A DNA stretch of 64,000 nucleotides from Microlunatus capsulatus (GTDB taxonomy: Bacteria; Actinomycetota; Actinomycetes; Propionibacteriales; Propionibacteriaceae), in the NCBI RefSeq assembly GCF_017876495.1, contig NZ_JAGIOB010000001.1, positions 868,001-932,000 on the forward strand, given 5' to 3'. The position numbers and the translations under genes are program-made. This document shows, piece by piece, positions 17,594 through 25,903 of the stretch. Every line of letters starts with the position of its first letter. The first letter of the stretch is position 1. The notes beneath the pieces were generated by a model. That model searched no databases, was not told where the DNA came from, and was given only the letters and a program-made list of their open reading frames with translations.

Positions 17594-19033
17594 TCAGCCG
17601 AAGAGCTTGCCCAGCTGGTCGCGGAAGGTCAGGAACGAGAGCGTCCCGAACAGCAGGATCGACCAGATCATCGCGCCCAGCCGCACGCCCCGGATCCGGA
17701 TCGGCGCCGGCAGGATCTTCCGGTTGATGAGGATCAGCAGCCCGGAGTAGATGAACATCATGAAGCCGCCGACGACGGCGGCGATGACCAGCAGGACGAT
17801 GGGCTGGTCGAAGCCCGCCAGCAGCACGACGATGCCGACGCCCACCAGGCCCCAGACCAGGGCGGCGTACATCTTCGACTCGTTCGCCTTCCGCGCGTAG
17901 CTGGTCTTGAGGACGTCCGCGGCCAGCCGGCTCGTGTAGTCGACGATGCCCAGCGCGGCCGCGAACAGCGAGAACGAGCCGATGATCCAGAAGAAGTACT
18001 TGAACCAGGACCCGACCCGCTCGGCCAGCACCTCGCCCTCGGTCCTGATGAACCCGATGTTGTTGGCCAGGCCCTCCCGGCCGAAGACGGTGGAGTAGGC
18101 CAGCAGCGAGGTGAACAGGATGGTGAAGAAGGTGATCAGCACGAAGGTGCAGAGCTGCTCGACGTTGGCGAACTTCCACCAGCCCTTCCAGCGGGCGAGG
18201 TTGGCCTTCGTGGGCTCGAAGATGTAGCCGGTGGACGGCTTCGCCTCGGGCTGCCCGGTGATCGGGCTGACCAGCCGGGGCACGTACTCCCCCATCCCGA
18301 AGCCCTTGTCCCGCATCCAGTTGGACTGCACGAGGTTCTGCCCGCCGCCGGCCCCGGCGAAGGCGAGCGCGCCCAGCAGGGTGGCGATGCCCAGCTGCTC
18401 GACGGGGATGCCGGGCCGGGTGACGATCTGCGGCACGTCCGCCCAGGCCTCGGCCCCCACGGCGACGATGGCGCCGACGACGAAGAGCAGCACCACCGCG
18501 GCGACCTTGAGCATCTGCGCGCGCTCCAGCGCCACGTAGACGACGGGGGCGAGGGTGAGGATGAGGCCGATGGCGAGCAGCATCCCGATGGCGATGTAGG
18601 TCGGCGTCCCGCCGAAGACGTAGGAGGCCAGCGTCGCGCTGCTGGTCGCCCAGCCCGGCCAGAGGTTGGCGAAGTAGGCGAGGATCGCGAAGACCAGGCC
18701 CCAGTGCCGCCAGTAGCGGCTGAAGCCGGTCAGCGCCGTCTCCCCGGTGGCCAGGGTGTAGCGCTCGATCTCCAGGTTGATGAAGTACTGGGTGAACAGG
18801 CCGACCAGCGCGGCCCAGACGAAGATCAGGCCGACCTGGCTGGCGATGAAGGGGAAGAGGATGAACTCACCCGACGCGAGGCCGACGCCGGCGGCGACGA
18901 TGCCCGGCCCGATCAGCTTGCGGTAGGCGACCGGGGCGTCGGGCAGGTCGCGCACCTCGGGGCGCGGGAGCGTCGTGGTGGGGAAGCTGTCGGCGGCGGA
19001 ACCGCGGCCGGGAGCGTCGTCTCTGACTGCCAT
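17594..19033 (-). CDS. Nramp family transporter, divergent
   Basis: Integral membrane protein of 479 residues with 11-12 predicted helices, related to Nramp proton-coupled metal transporters. The first helix reads GPGIVAAGVGLASGEF, aligning with the Nramp start, but the metal-binding DPGN motif is replaced by ASGEF. Helix 6 has FAGAGGGQNLVQS where canonical proteins carry a metal-binding Met. The substrate may therefore not be Mn or Fe. Length is slightly above the usual 400-450 because of an insertion near residues 250-290 carrying charged residues. ATG at 19033 gives a short hydrophilic leader. Confidence 0.82.
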   Translation of the reverse strand: MAVRDDAPGRGSAADSFPTTTLPRPEVRDLPDAPVAYRKLIGPGIVAAGVGLASGEFILFPFIASQVGLIFVWAALVGLFTQYFINLEIERYTLATGETALTGFSRYWRHWGLVFAILAYFANLWPGWATSSATLASYVFGGTPTYIAIGMLLAIGLILTLAPVVYVALERAQMLKVAAVVLLFVVGAIVAVGAEAWADVPQIVTRPGIPVEQLGIATLLGALAFAGAGGGQNLVQSNWMRDKGFGMGEYVPRLVSPITGQPEAKPSTGYIFEPTKANLARWKGWWKFANVEQLCTFVLITFFTILFTSLLAYSTVFGREGLANNIGFIRTEGEVLAERVGSWFKYFFWIIGSFSLFAAALGIVDYTSRLAADVLKTSYARKANESKMYAALVWGLVGVGIVVLLAGFDQPIVLLVIAAVVGGFMMFIYSGLLILINRKILPAPIRIRGVRLGAMIWSILLFGTLSFLTFRDQLGKLFG

Positions 19034-19114
19034 GGCGGCATGCCTACCAGCCGGTCGCGGGTGACGTCCAGGGTGGTCGACGCCCGGCCGCGTGGGGGCT
19101 CGGGACCGCGCGGC

Positions 19115-20104
19115 TCAGGCCGGCAGCGAGCCGCCGAGCTCGTCCTCGACGTGCACCCGGATGATCTCGTCGAACGAGGCCTCGGCGGTGAAGCCGAGGG
19201 CGAGGGCCCGCGTCGCCTCCAGCGCCGGCGCCCAGGTCTCGACGATCCGCATCACCGCGGGGTCCGGCTCGTGGCGGATCAGCCGGACTGCCCGCTCCCC
19301 CGCCACCCGGCGCAGCGCCTCGATCTGCTCCCCGACGGTCGCGCTGAGGCCCGGCATCGAGAGCGTCCGCCGCGGTCCGACCTGCTCGCCGTCCAGCGCG
19401 GCGGCCCGGACGAGGAACGCGACGGCCGAGCGCGGCGACGCGTGCCAGTGCCGGACGCTCTCGGGCACCGGCAGCACGGCCTCCTCGCCCACCAGCGGCT
19501 CGCGCAGGATGCTCGAGAAGAAGCCCGACGCCGCCTGGTTGGGCCGGCCGGGGCGGATGCAGATGGTCGGCAGCCGGACGCCGATCCCGTCGACCCATCC
19601 CCGCCGGGTGTGGTCGGCGAGCAGCAGCTCGCCGATCGCCTTCTGGGTCCCGTAGCTGGTCAGCGGGGTGGCGTGGAACTCCTCGGGGATCGGGTCCGGC
19701 AGCGGTGCGCCGTAGACCGCGATGGAGGAGGTGAAGACCAGCCGGGGCCGGTAGCCGTCGGCCTCGTGCGCGGCCCGGACGGCGTCGAGCAGCTCGCGGG
19801 TGCCGTCGAGGTTGACCCGGTACCCCTTGTCGACGTCGGCCTCCGCCTCGCCCGAGACCACCGCGGCCAGGTGGAAGACCACGTCCGGCCGGCCGGCGAG
19901 CAGGCGCCCGGCCTCCCCCGGGGCCGCGAGGTCGGCGGCCACCAGCGCGACGTCGCCGTCCGTCCCCGCCGGCCGCTCGGGCGCGACGACGTCGGCCAGG
20001 GTCAGCCGGTCGAGCGCACGGCCGCCGACGTGGCCGTCGGCCACCAGCCGGGCGGTGAGCTTGCGGCCGATCATGCCGGCGGCACCCAGGACCAGGACGT
20101 GCAC
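19115..20104 (-). CDS. NAD-dependent epimerase/dehydratase, DenD-like
   Basis: Extended short-chain dehydrogenase of 329 residues resembling D-erythronate dehydrogenase (DenD), which oxidises D-erythronate at C2 in tetronate catabolism. The Rossmann motif GAAGMIG is at residues 8-14; the active-site Tyr-x3-Lys is YGTQK, preceded by FTSSIAVYG. GTG at 20104 has GAGGAG 7 nt upstream, which decides the start over a GTG 7 codons earlier. No other erythronate genes (denK, otnC) are next to it, so the specific substrate is a tentative call. Confidence 0.8.
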   Translation of the reverse strand: MHVLVLGAAGMIGRKLTARLVADGHVGGRALDRLTLADVVAPERPAGTDGDVALVAADLAAPGEAGRLLAGRPDVVFHLAAVVSGEAEADVDKGYRVNLDGTRELLDAVRAAHEADGYRPRLVFTSSIAVYGAPLPDPIPEEFHATPLTSYGTQKAIGELLLADHTRRGWVDGIGVRLPTICIRPGRPNQAASGFFSSILREPLVGEEAVLPVPESVRHWHASPRSAVAFLVRAAALDGEQVGPRRTLSMPGLSATVGEQIEALRRVAGERAVRLIRHEPDPAVMRIVETWAPALEATRALALGFTAEASFDEIIRVHVEDELGGSLPA

Positions 20105-20244
20105 GCGGTTCTCCTCGCCGATCACCTCCGCGCCCCGGACGGCGGCGCGGAGCGCGTGCGCGGCGGGACCACGGCCGCCCGCGGTGGCGGCGCGCTCATC
20201 GTAGGGCGGGCCGCGACCGGCCCGACGGCCGGAGCCGCGGGTCG

Positions 20245-20250
20245 TAGGCT
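20245..20250 (+). promoter_or_regulatory. Leaderless -10 box for selO
   Basis: TAGGCT with 6 nt to GTG at 20257, the same geometry as other leaderless starts in this window. The GTG opens a frame that stops after eight codons, whereas the SelO N-terminus continues in another frame. Confidence 0.45.
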
Positions 20251-20256
20251 CGAGCG

Positions 20257-20366
20257 GTGAGCGTCGCCCCTCGCCCGTCCTGACCCTGCAGCACCGGTTC
20301 GCCTCCGAGCTGGGGGCCCTGGCCGTCCCCTGGCGGGCCGCCGAGGCCCCCGAGCCGCGGCTCCTC
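20257..20366 (+). other. SelO N-terminus out of frame with its likely start
   Basis: GTG at 20257, directly behind a leaderless -10 box, reads eight codons to a TGA at 20281. From 20280 the SelO frame encodes a recognisable N-terminus ([13 protein letters not shown]). Adding one base near 20280 would join the two into a full-length SelO of about 485 residues. CTG at 20280 as a rare start is the alternative. Confidence 0.5.
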
Positions 20367-21719
20367 GTGCTGGACGACGCCCTGGCCCGGGAGCTGGGCC
20401 TGGACCCGGACTGGCTGCGCGGGGAGGACGGCGTCCGCCTGCTGGTGGGCGCCCTGGTGCCCGAGGGCGCGACGCCGGTCGCCCAGGCCTACGCCGGCCA
20501 CCAGTTCGGCGGCTGGTCGCCCCGGCTCGGCGACGGCCGGGCCCTGCTGCTCGGAGAGGTCGAGGACCCGGCGGGCGGGCTGCACGACCTGCACCTCAAG
20601 GGGTCGGGCCGCACCCCCTTCTCCCGCGGCGGGGACGGGCTGGCCGCCGTCGGCCCGATGCTGCGCGAGCTCCTGGTGAGCGCCGCGGTGCACGCGCTCG
20701 GCATCCCGACGACGCGGGCCCTGGCGGTCACCGCCACCGGCCGCCCGGTGCAGCGGGAGACGGTGCAGCGCGGGGCCGTGCTGGCCCGGGTGGCCAGCAG
20801 CCACCTCCGCGTCGGGACCTTCCAGTACGCGGCGGCGAGCGGCGACGTCGACCTGACGCGGCGGCTGGCCGACCACGCGATCGCGCGGCACCACCCGGCC
20901 GCCGCGGAGCGGGAGGACCGCTACCGGGCCCTGCTGGAGGCCGTCATCGCGGCGCAGGCGTCCCTGGTCGCGCGGTGGATGCTCGTCGGGTTCGTGCACG
21001 GGGTGATGAACACCGACAACATGACGATCTCGGGCGAGACCATCGACTACGGCCCCTGCGCCTTCCTCGACGCCCACGACCCGGCGACGGTCTTCAGCAG
21101 CATCGACGAGCGGGGCCGCTACGCCTACGGCAACCAGCCCGCCGTCGCGGAGTGGGACCTCGCCCGGCTCGCGGAGTCCCTGCTGCCGCTCCTCGACGAC
21201 GACCAGGAGCAGGCGGTCGCGCTGGCGGTGGAGTCGCTGGGGCAGTTCGCGCCCCGGTACGAGGAGGAGCTGACCGCGGGCCTCCGCGCGAAGCTGGGGC
21301 TCGAGGCGGCCGGCGACGGGCCGGCTGTCGCCGCGGTGGTCGCCGAGGCGCTGCCGCTGCTGGCCGCCACCCGGGCCGACCACACCGGCTTCTTCCGCCG
21401 GCTCGCCGACGCGGCGCGCGGGGACGAGGAGCCGGTGCGGGCGCTGGTGGAGGACCCGTCGGCCCTCGACGGCTGGCTCGGGCGCTGGCGCGCCCTGGCC
21501 CCCGACGCAGCCGCGATGGACCGGGTGAACCCCTGCTACGTCCCGCGCAACCACCTCGTCGAGGAGGCGCTGACGGCGGCCACCCTGGGCGACCTGGACC
21601 CGCTGCACCGGCTGCTGGAGGTCGTCACCGACCCGTTCGTCGAGCGACCGGGCCGGGAGCGCTACGCCGAGCCGGCGCCGGAGGGGTTCGGCCGCTACCG
21701 CACTTTCTGCGGGACCTGA
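20367..21719 (+). CDS. selO: Protein adenylyltransferase SelO
   Basis: SelO/YdiU pseudokinase, which transfers AMP from ATP to protein Ser, Thr or Tyr residues. Conserved blocks include [34 protein letters not shown] (ATP-binding Lys), [14 protein letters not shown] (catalytic Asn) and DYGPCAF (metal Asp). The protein ends YRTFCGT; animal SelO has selenocysteine near its C-terminus. The first standard in-frame start is GTG at 20367 (450 residues). However, family-like sequence ([19 protein letters not shown] and PEPRLL) continues upstream in frame to about 20280, so this start truncates the protein by roughly 30 residues. A one-base lesion near 20280 may have separated it from the leaderless GTG at 20257. 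Confidence 0.9.
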   Translation: MLDDALARELGLDPDWLRGEDGVRLLVGALVPEGATPVAQAYAGHQFGGWSPRLGDGRALLLGEVEDPAGGLHDLHLKGSGRTPFSRGGDGLAAVGPMLRELLVSAAVHALGIPTTRALAVTATGRPVQRETVQRGAVLARVASSHLRVGTFQYAAASGDVDLTRRLADHAIARHHPAAAEREDRYRALLEAVIAAQASLVARWMLVGFVHGVMNTDNMTISGETIDYGPCAFLDAHDPATVFSSIDERGRYAYGNQPAVAEWDLARLAESLLPLLDDDQEQAVALAVESLGQFAPRYEEELTAGLRAKLGLEAAGDGPAVAAVVAEALPLLAATRADHTGFFRRLADAARGDEEPVRALVEDPSALDGWLGRWRALAPDAAAMDRVNPCYVPRNHLVEEALTAATLGDLDPLHRLLEVVTDPFVERPGRERYAEPAPEGFGRYRTFCGT

Positions 21720-22155
21720 GACGGTCCGCCGGGCGGTACCCAGCCCCCGCCAGCGCTGACGGGGGCTGGGCTCGCCTGGCTGCGAGGCCACGCTGTTGGA
21801 CCGGGCAGGGCTGACCAGGGTTCGGCGGCCGGTGGCCCTCTGGATGCGGGGAGCACCCCGTGGAGCCGGCGTCGGAGCGCCGAGGTGCGTGATCGCTCCC
21901 GTCGGCTCCCACACCCCTTGAGCAGACAACCACTTGATCGTCGAGCAACATGAGCGCCGAGGAACTTGACGAGCCGAGAAAACCTGGGTGAGGATGTCTC
22001 CGCGCCACCGCAGGAGTCCAGCTGGACCCCGCCGGTGGCGTCCCGCAGGAGCACGGAGGGCGACCACGCCGGCCAGCTCTGCCCCTGACCCGGCTTCAGA
22101 AGCGCAGGTCGGCGTCAGGGTGCAGGGAGCAGTGCACGGGTGGGCCCCGGCTCCC
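21720..22155. other. 436-bp intergenic region, lower GC
   Basis: No gene recognised. After the selO hairpin, about 21900-21990 is noticeably less GC-rich than its surroundings. Open frames cross it on both strands but have no family features, no Shine-Dalgarno and low-complexity translations. Confidence 0.4.
21739..21770 (+). terminator. Terminator-like hairpin after selO
   Basis: Perfect 11-nt arms CCCAGCCCCCG (21739-21749) and CGGGGGCTGGG (21760-21770) around a 10-nt loop, 19 nt after the selO stop. No U-tract follows. Confidence 0.55.
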
Positions 22156-22770
22156 TCAGAGGAGCGTGGTGCCCGCCGGCAGCGCGGTCCGCCCCGTGAG
22201 CGAGCGCAGCAGGGTGGCGCTCCGGCCGTCGGCCACGGCGAGGTCGGCGAGGAGGTGCAGGCTGCTCGCAGCCGCCCGCGGCGGGACCTCCGCGGGCACC
22301 CCGAGGGCGGCCGCGAGGTCGGACCCGTGGACGGCGAGCTCGAGGACCCGGGTGGGCAGGTAGTCGCGCAGCCGCATCGCGCCGACGACGGTGGGTACCA
22401 GCTCGGACCCGTCGCGGTCCTTCAGCAGGGCGGGCACGCGGGCGACGAGCGCGGCCACTGCGGCGACCGGGTCCTCGCCCAGGTCGCGGCCCGCGGCGCG
22501 CCCGCGCTCGGTCACCTCCGGTCCGCCCACCAGCCGCCGGGCCGCCGCGTAGTAGGCGGGCGCCGACGGCACCTCCAGCGCCGGCGGGGCCGGCCGGGCG
22601 AGGTAGGTCTCGACGGTGAGCAGCGCGCGGCCGGTGTGGCCGACCAGCGAGCGCACGTCCCACTCCCCCAGCCCGGGCTCCTCCCACCGGTCGCCGACCC
22701 GCGCGGTCAGCCCCGCGAACCAGTCGGCCGCGTCGGAGAAGGCGCGGCGCTCGTCCTCCCAGGTGTGCAC
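22156..22770 (-). CDS. Maleylpyruvate isomerase family protein (DinB-like)
   Basis: A 204-residue member of the mycothiol-dependent maleylpyruvate isomerase N-terminal (MDMPI/DinB-2) family, four-helix-bundle metalloenzymes. The family-typical WDVRSLVGHTGR (first metal His) is near residue 50 and ELAVHGSDLAAALG (later His) near residue 150. Such proteins conjugate or isomerise small molecules with mycothiol, a thiol found only in actinomycetes. The GTG at 22770 lies 6 nt from a TACCCT -10 box, so it is probably leaderless. It is divergent from the DUF6886-like gene. Confidence 0.85.
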   Translation of the reverse strand: MHTWEDERRAFSDAADWFAGLTARVGDRWEEPGLGEWDVRSLVGHTGRALLTVETYLARPAPPALEVPSAPAYYAAARRLVGGPEVTERGRAAGRDLGEDPVAAVAALVARVPALLKDRDGSELVPTVVGAMRLRDYLPTRVLELAVHGSDLAAALGVPAEVPPRAAASSLHLLADLAVADGRSATLLRSLTGRTALPAGTTLL

Positions 22771-22776
22771 GGCAGC

Positions 22777-22782
22777 AGGGTA
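22777..22782 (-). promoter_or_regulatory. Leaderless -10 box for MDMPI-like gene
   Basis: TACCCT on the minus strand, 6 nt upstream of the GTG at 22770. Confidence 0.45.
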
Positions 22783-22808
22783 GAGCTCGACGGCCGGCGC
22801 GTGCGAGG

Positions 22809-23369
22809 GTGGCGGGGTGGCCGCCCGGGGACGTCGTGCGGCCTGAGCCCGGGCAGGTCCTGCACTTCTCGGAGGACCCGCACCTGCGGCGCTTCGAGCC
22901 CCGGGTCGCGCCGACCTCGGCAGAACGAGAGCCGCTGGTCTGGGCCGTCGACGCCGCCAACGCGCCGAGCTACTGGTTCCCCCGGGAGTGCCCGCGGGCG
23001 ATGGCGTGGGTCCGGCCGGGCACCACCGCGGAGGACCGGCTGGCCGTCCTCGGACCGGCCGCCGACCGGGTGCACGTCGTCGAGCACGGCTGGCTGCGGC
23101 GGATCCTCGCCGTCCGGCTCTACGCCTACCGCTTCGACGCCGCGGCGTTCCGCCCGCTGGGCGAGCCCGAGCCGCACGCCTTCGTGGCCGACCGCGCGGT
23201 GGTGCCGCTGGGACCGCCGGAGCCGGTCGCGGACCTGCTCGGCCTGCACGCCGAGGCCGGCGTCGAGGTGCGCCTGGTCCGCGACCTGTGGCCCTGGTGG
23301 CGCACGGTCACGGCCAGCACGGCGGGCTTCAGCGGCATCCGGCTGCGCAACGCCGCCACGCCGGGGTGA
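22809..23369 (+). CDS. DUF6886-like protein
   Basis: A soluble 186-residue protein of unknown function. The N-terminal stretch VLHFSEDPHLRRFEPR followed by PLVWAVDAANAPSYWFPREC matches my recollection of the DUF6886 family, small proteins with conserved HFSED and WFPR motifs. Its C-terminal half (EVRLVRDLWPWWRTVTAST) is also regular. No signal peptide or membrane segment is present. GTG at 22809 is the best available start; a clear ribosome-binding site is lacking. It converges with ctaD, with 21 nt between the stops. Confidence 0.7.
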   Translation: MAGWPPGDVVRPEPGQVLHFSEDPHLRRFEPRVAPTSAEREPLVWAVDAANAPSYWFPRECPRAMAWVRPGTTAEDRLAVLGPAADRVHVVEHGWLRRILAVRLYAYRFDAAAFRPLGEPEPHAFVADRAVVPLGPPEPVADLLGLHAEAGVEVRLVRDLWPWWRTVTASTAGFSGIRLRNAATPG

Positions 23370-23390
23370 CGGCGGACGGCGGGGCGGCGT

Positions 23391-25211
23391 CTAGTTGCCG
23401 ACGCCCGGCTCCGGCGAGCGGCTCGGGTGCCCCTCCTCGTGGTGGGCGGTCGGGTCGTCGGTGCGACCCTCGGTCCGCCGCTGCAGCTCCTCGCGGCGAC
23501 CGCTGTCGTCGGGTGAGTCGACCATGCTGTCGTCGAACATCTTGTCGCCATCGGTGCCCTCGTACTCCGACAGGGCGACCTCGGGGTGGTGCAGGTCGAA
23601 GGCCGGGGACTCCGAACGGATCCGCGGGATCGAGGTGAAGTTGTGCCGCGGCGGCGGCGACGAGGTGGCCCACTCCAGCGACCGGCCCCAACCCCACGGG
23701 TCGTCGTTGTTCACCAACGGGGCGTTCCGCGACTTCCACACGTTCCAGAAGAACGGGATCATCGACGCCCCCAGCAGGAACGCGCCCGCCGAGGACACCT
23801 GGTTGAGCACCGTGAACCCCTCGTTGGGGAGGTAGTCGGCGTAACGGCGGGGCATCCCCTCCACCCCCAGCCAGTGCTGCACCAAGAAGGTGACGTGGAA
23901 GCCGATGAACAACAACCAGAAGTGGACCTTGCCCAGGGTCTCGTCGAGCATCCGGCCGGTGAACTTCGGCCACCAGAAGTAGAACCCGGCGAACATCGCG
24001 AACACCACCGTCCCGAACACCACGTAGTGGAAGTGCGCCACCACGAAGTAGGAGTCCGACAGCTGGAAGTCCAACGGCGGGGAACCCAGGATCACACCCG
24101 TCAGACCACCGAACAAGAACGTGGTCAAGAACCCGATCGCCCACAGCATCGGGGTCCGCATCGCGATGTTGCCACCCCACATGGTGCCGATCCAGTTGAA
24201 GAACTTCACCCCCGTCGGCACCGCGATCAAGAACGTCATGAACGAGAAGAACGGCAGGTTCACCGCACCCGTCACATACATGTGGTGCGCCCACACCGCC
24301 ACCGACAGGGCGGCGATCATCAACGTCGCACCGACCAGACCCACATAACCGAAGATCGGCTTCCGGGAGAACACCGGCAAGATCTCGGTGATGATCCCGA
24401 AGAACGGCAACGCGATGATGTACACCTCCGGGTGCCCGAAGAACCAGAACAGGTGCTGCCACAGGATCGGGCCACCGTTCGCGGCATCGAACACATGCGC
24501 ACCCAACGTCCGGTCCGCCTCCAGCACCAACAACGCCGCCGCGAGGATCGGGAACGCGATCAGCACCAGGATCGAGGTGACCAGGATGTTCCAGGTGAAG
24601 ATCGGCATCCTGAACATCGTCATCCCCGGCGCCCGCATGCACAGGATCGTCGTGATGAAGTTCACCGCACCCAGAATCGTCCCCAGACCGGCCATGTAGA
24701 GGCCCATGATCCACAGGTCACCACCCACACCCGGAGAGTTCACCGAGTCGCTGAGCGGGGTGTAGGCGAACCAGCCGAAGCTGGCCGCACCCGACGGCGA
24801 CAAGAACCCGGAGACGGTCACCAGACCGCCGAACAGGTACAGCCAGTACGACAGCATGTTCAACCGCGGGAACGCCACATCCGGGGCACCGATCTGCAAC
24901 GGCATGATCGCGTTCGCGAACCCCGCGAACAACGGCGTCGCGAACAACAACAACATGATCGTGCCGTGCATCGTGAAGAACTGGTTGTACGTCTCCCGCG
25001 ACAGGTACTGCAACCCCGGGAACGCCAACTCGGCACGAATGCCGAGCGCCAGCACACCACCCAACAAGAAGAACGCCATCGAGGTGATGAAGTACAGGTT
25101 CCCGATCACCTTGTGATCAGTCGTCGTGATCCACTTCCACGACACCGTCCCCAGCTGACGGGTGGGAGCCGCGACCGGCCGCACCGTCGCCGTGCGCTGC
25201 ACCGTGGTCAT
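23391..25211 (-). CDS. ctaD: Cytochrome c oxidase subunit I
   Basis: Catalytic subunit of the aa3 oxidase in the actinobacterial bcc-aa3 respiratory supercomplex; it reduces oxygen to water in the cell membrane. The 606-residue protein has twelve helices. Haem and CuB ligands are visible in [20 protein letters not shown] (CuB His with cross-linked Tyr), VWAHHMY and [11 protein letters not shown] hydrophilic C-terminal tail of about 90 residues is highly charged. ATG at 25211 is clear. The gene stands alone, without ctaC or ctaE. Codons in its membrane core (GGT, TTG, GTG common) differ from its own tail and from neighbouring genes. Confidence 0.97.
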   Translation of the reverse strand: MTTVQRTATVRPVAAPTRQLGTVSWKWITTTDHKVIGNLYFITSMAFFLLGGVLALGIRAELAFPGLQYLSRETYNQFFTMHGTIMLLLFATPLFAGFANAIMPLQIGAPDVAFPRLNMLSYWLYLFGGLVTVSGFLSPSGAASFGWFAYTPLSDSVNSPGVGGDLWIMGLYMAGLGTILGAVNFITTILCMRAPGMTMFRMPIFTWNILVTSILVLIAFPILAAALLVLEADRTLGAHVFDAANGGPILWQHLFWFFGHPEVYIIALPFFGIITEILPVFSRKPIFGYVGLVGATLMIAALSVAVWAHHMYVTGAVNLPFFSFMTFLIAVPTGVKFFNWIGTMWGGNIAMRTPMLWAIGFLTTFLFGGLTGVILGSPPLDFQLSDSYFVVAHFHYVVFGTVVFAMFAGFYFWWPKFTGRMLDETLGKVHFWLLFIGFHVTFLVQHWLGVEGMPRRYADYLPNEGFTVLNQVSSAGAFLLGASMIPFFWNVWKSRNAPLVNNDDPWGWGRSLEWATSSPPPRHNFTSIPRIRSESPAFDLHHPEVALSEYEGTDGDKMFDDSMVDSPDDSGRREELQRRTEGRTDDPTAHHEEGHPSRSPEPGVGN

Positions 25212-25325
25212 GCGGTCACCTCGAAGCCCCTCGACACCTGTCTGGAAGCGTCCCGGTACCCTGTGGGCGCGGTTTCACCCACGCACCGGTGTGAGCCTGG
25301 TCTCCGTCCGCGACCGACGGGTGGC

Positions 25326-25550
25326 TCAGTCGCGGCGGTCGTCGCCGGCGCCCGGGTCTCCCGGCACCGCGGCGGTGGCCTCGACGAGCACCGACGCGGG
25401 GAGGCCGGCCATCAGGGAGTCGTGGACGGCGTGGCGGAGGTCCTCGTCGGCCCGCCCGTAGACCTCCGCGACGCGTTGCGCGAGCCCGGCGACGGCGGCG
25501 GCGCGCATCTCGCCGCCCAGGTGATCGCCCGGACCGGTGTGCTGGGTCAT
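25326..25550 (-). CDS. Small hypothetical protein (74 aa)
   Basis: Unrecognised soluble protein, rich in Ala, Gly and Asp, starting MTQHTGPGDHLGG. A helical middle (LAQRVAEVYGRADEDLRHAV) is followed by a disordered acidic end. ATG at 25550 is preceded by GGAG at 6-nt spacing, which supports real translation. It sits upstream of ctaD on the same strand (114-nt gap) and could be co-transcribed. No function is assigned. Confidence 0.6.
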   Translation of the reverse strand: MTQHTGPGDHLGGEMRAAAVAGLAQRVAEVYGRADEDLRHAVHDSLMAGLPASVLVEATAAVPGDPGAGDDRRD

Positions 25551-25633
25551 GCTGTCTCCGCTGTTCGTCGGACCTTCAACTGAAGCGTAGAGCCACCCCC
25601 GGGGGCTGGGACACCCCGTGCGGGAGGCGTGTT

Positions 25634-25667
25634 CTGTCCTCTTGTGGACATGTCCGCAAGAGGACAG
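25634..25667. promoter_or_regulatory. 34-nt near-perfect palindrome upstream of 6C-like RNA
   Basis: Seventeen-nt arms (25634-25650 and 25651-25667) pair fully except for one G-T pair; core CTTGTGGACATGTCCGCAAG. It lies about 45-78 nt upstream of the predicted RNA start and between divergent genes, so it may be an operator. As RNA it would form a long hairpin, so a terminator for leftward transcription is also possible. Confidence 0.5.
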
Positions 25668-25699
25668 CAGAACCCCTCCCCCCGCCTCTCCGGGGCCTC

Positions 25700-25705
25700 T
25701 AGTGT
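25700..25705 (+). promoter_or_regulatory. -10 box for 6C-like RNA
   Basis: TAGTGT lies 7 nt upstream of the base of the first hairpin of the RNA, which places the transcription start at about 25712. No clear -35 element is seen. Confidence 0.45.
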
Positions 25706-25711
25706 TGTCCA

Positions 25712-25812
25712 CGTGTCGGGGGCCATGAACCCCCGAGCTTGGTCCCCGACACCTCGATCTGAAGTCCGTGACCACCTGAACCCCCGAGCAGGTGGTCACG
25801 GACTTCTGTCGC
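25712..25812 (+). ncRNA. Probable 6C small RNA
   Basis: Two consecutive hairpins with C-rich loops, the architecture of the actinobacterial 6C RNA. Stem 1 pairs 25713-25725 with 25740-25752 (13 bp, one G-U) around loop 25726-25739. Stem 2 pairs 25761-25778 with 25789-25806 (18 bp, perfect) around loop 25779-25788. Both loops carry the same GAACCCCCGAG sequence across the loop boundary. Length of about 100 nt and the intergenic position suit the family. 6C RNA is known in mycobacteria and streptomycetes as a regulator whose C-loops pair with G-rich mRNA. Each loop has five Cs rather than six. Ends are inferred from the -10 box and stem 2. Confidence 0.75.
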
Positions 25813-25890
25813 GTCCGGGCCCGGTCCGGCCCCCGCGCCGGCCCCGCTGAGGTGCACCAGCAGGGCCTCCCACCCCCGGTCGCGCCGCCC

Positions 25891-25896
25891 TAGGGT
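25891..25896 (+). promoter_or_regulatory. Leaderless -10 box for XRE regulator
   Basis: TAGGGT with 7 nt to the ATG at 25904. Confidence 0.5.
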
Positions 25897-25903
25897 CGAC
25901 GGC

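Noticed and set aside
21695-22054. Protein-coding gene in the gap after selO
   Set aside because: Open frames are present on both strands, but none has a ribosome-binding site, leaderless promoter or recognisable motif, and one overlaps the selO hairpin.
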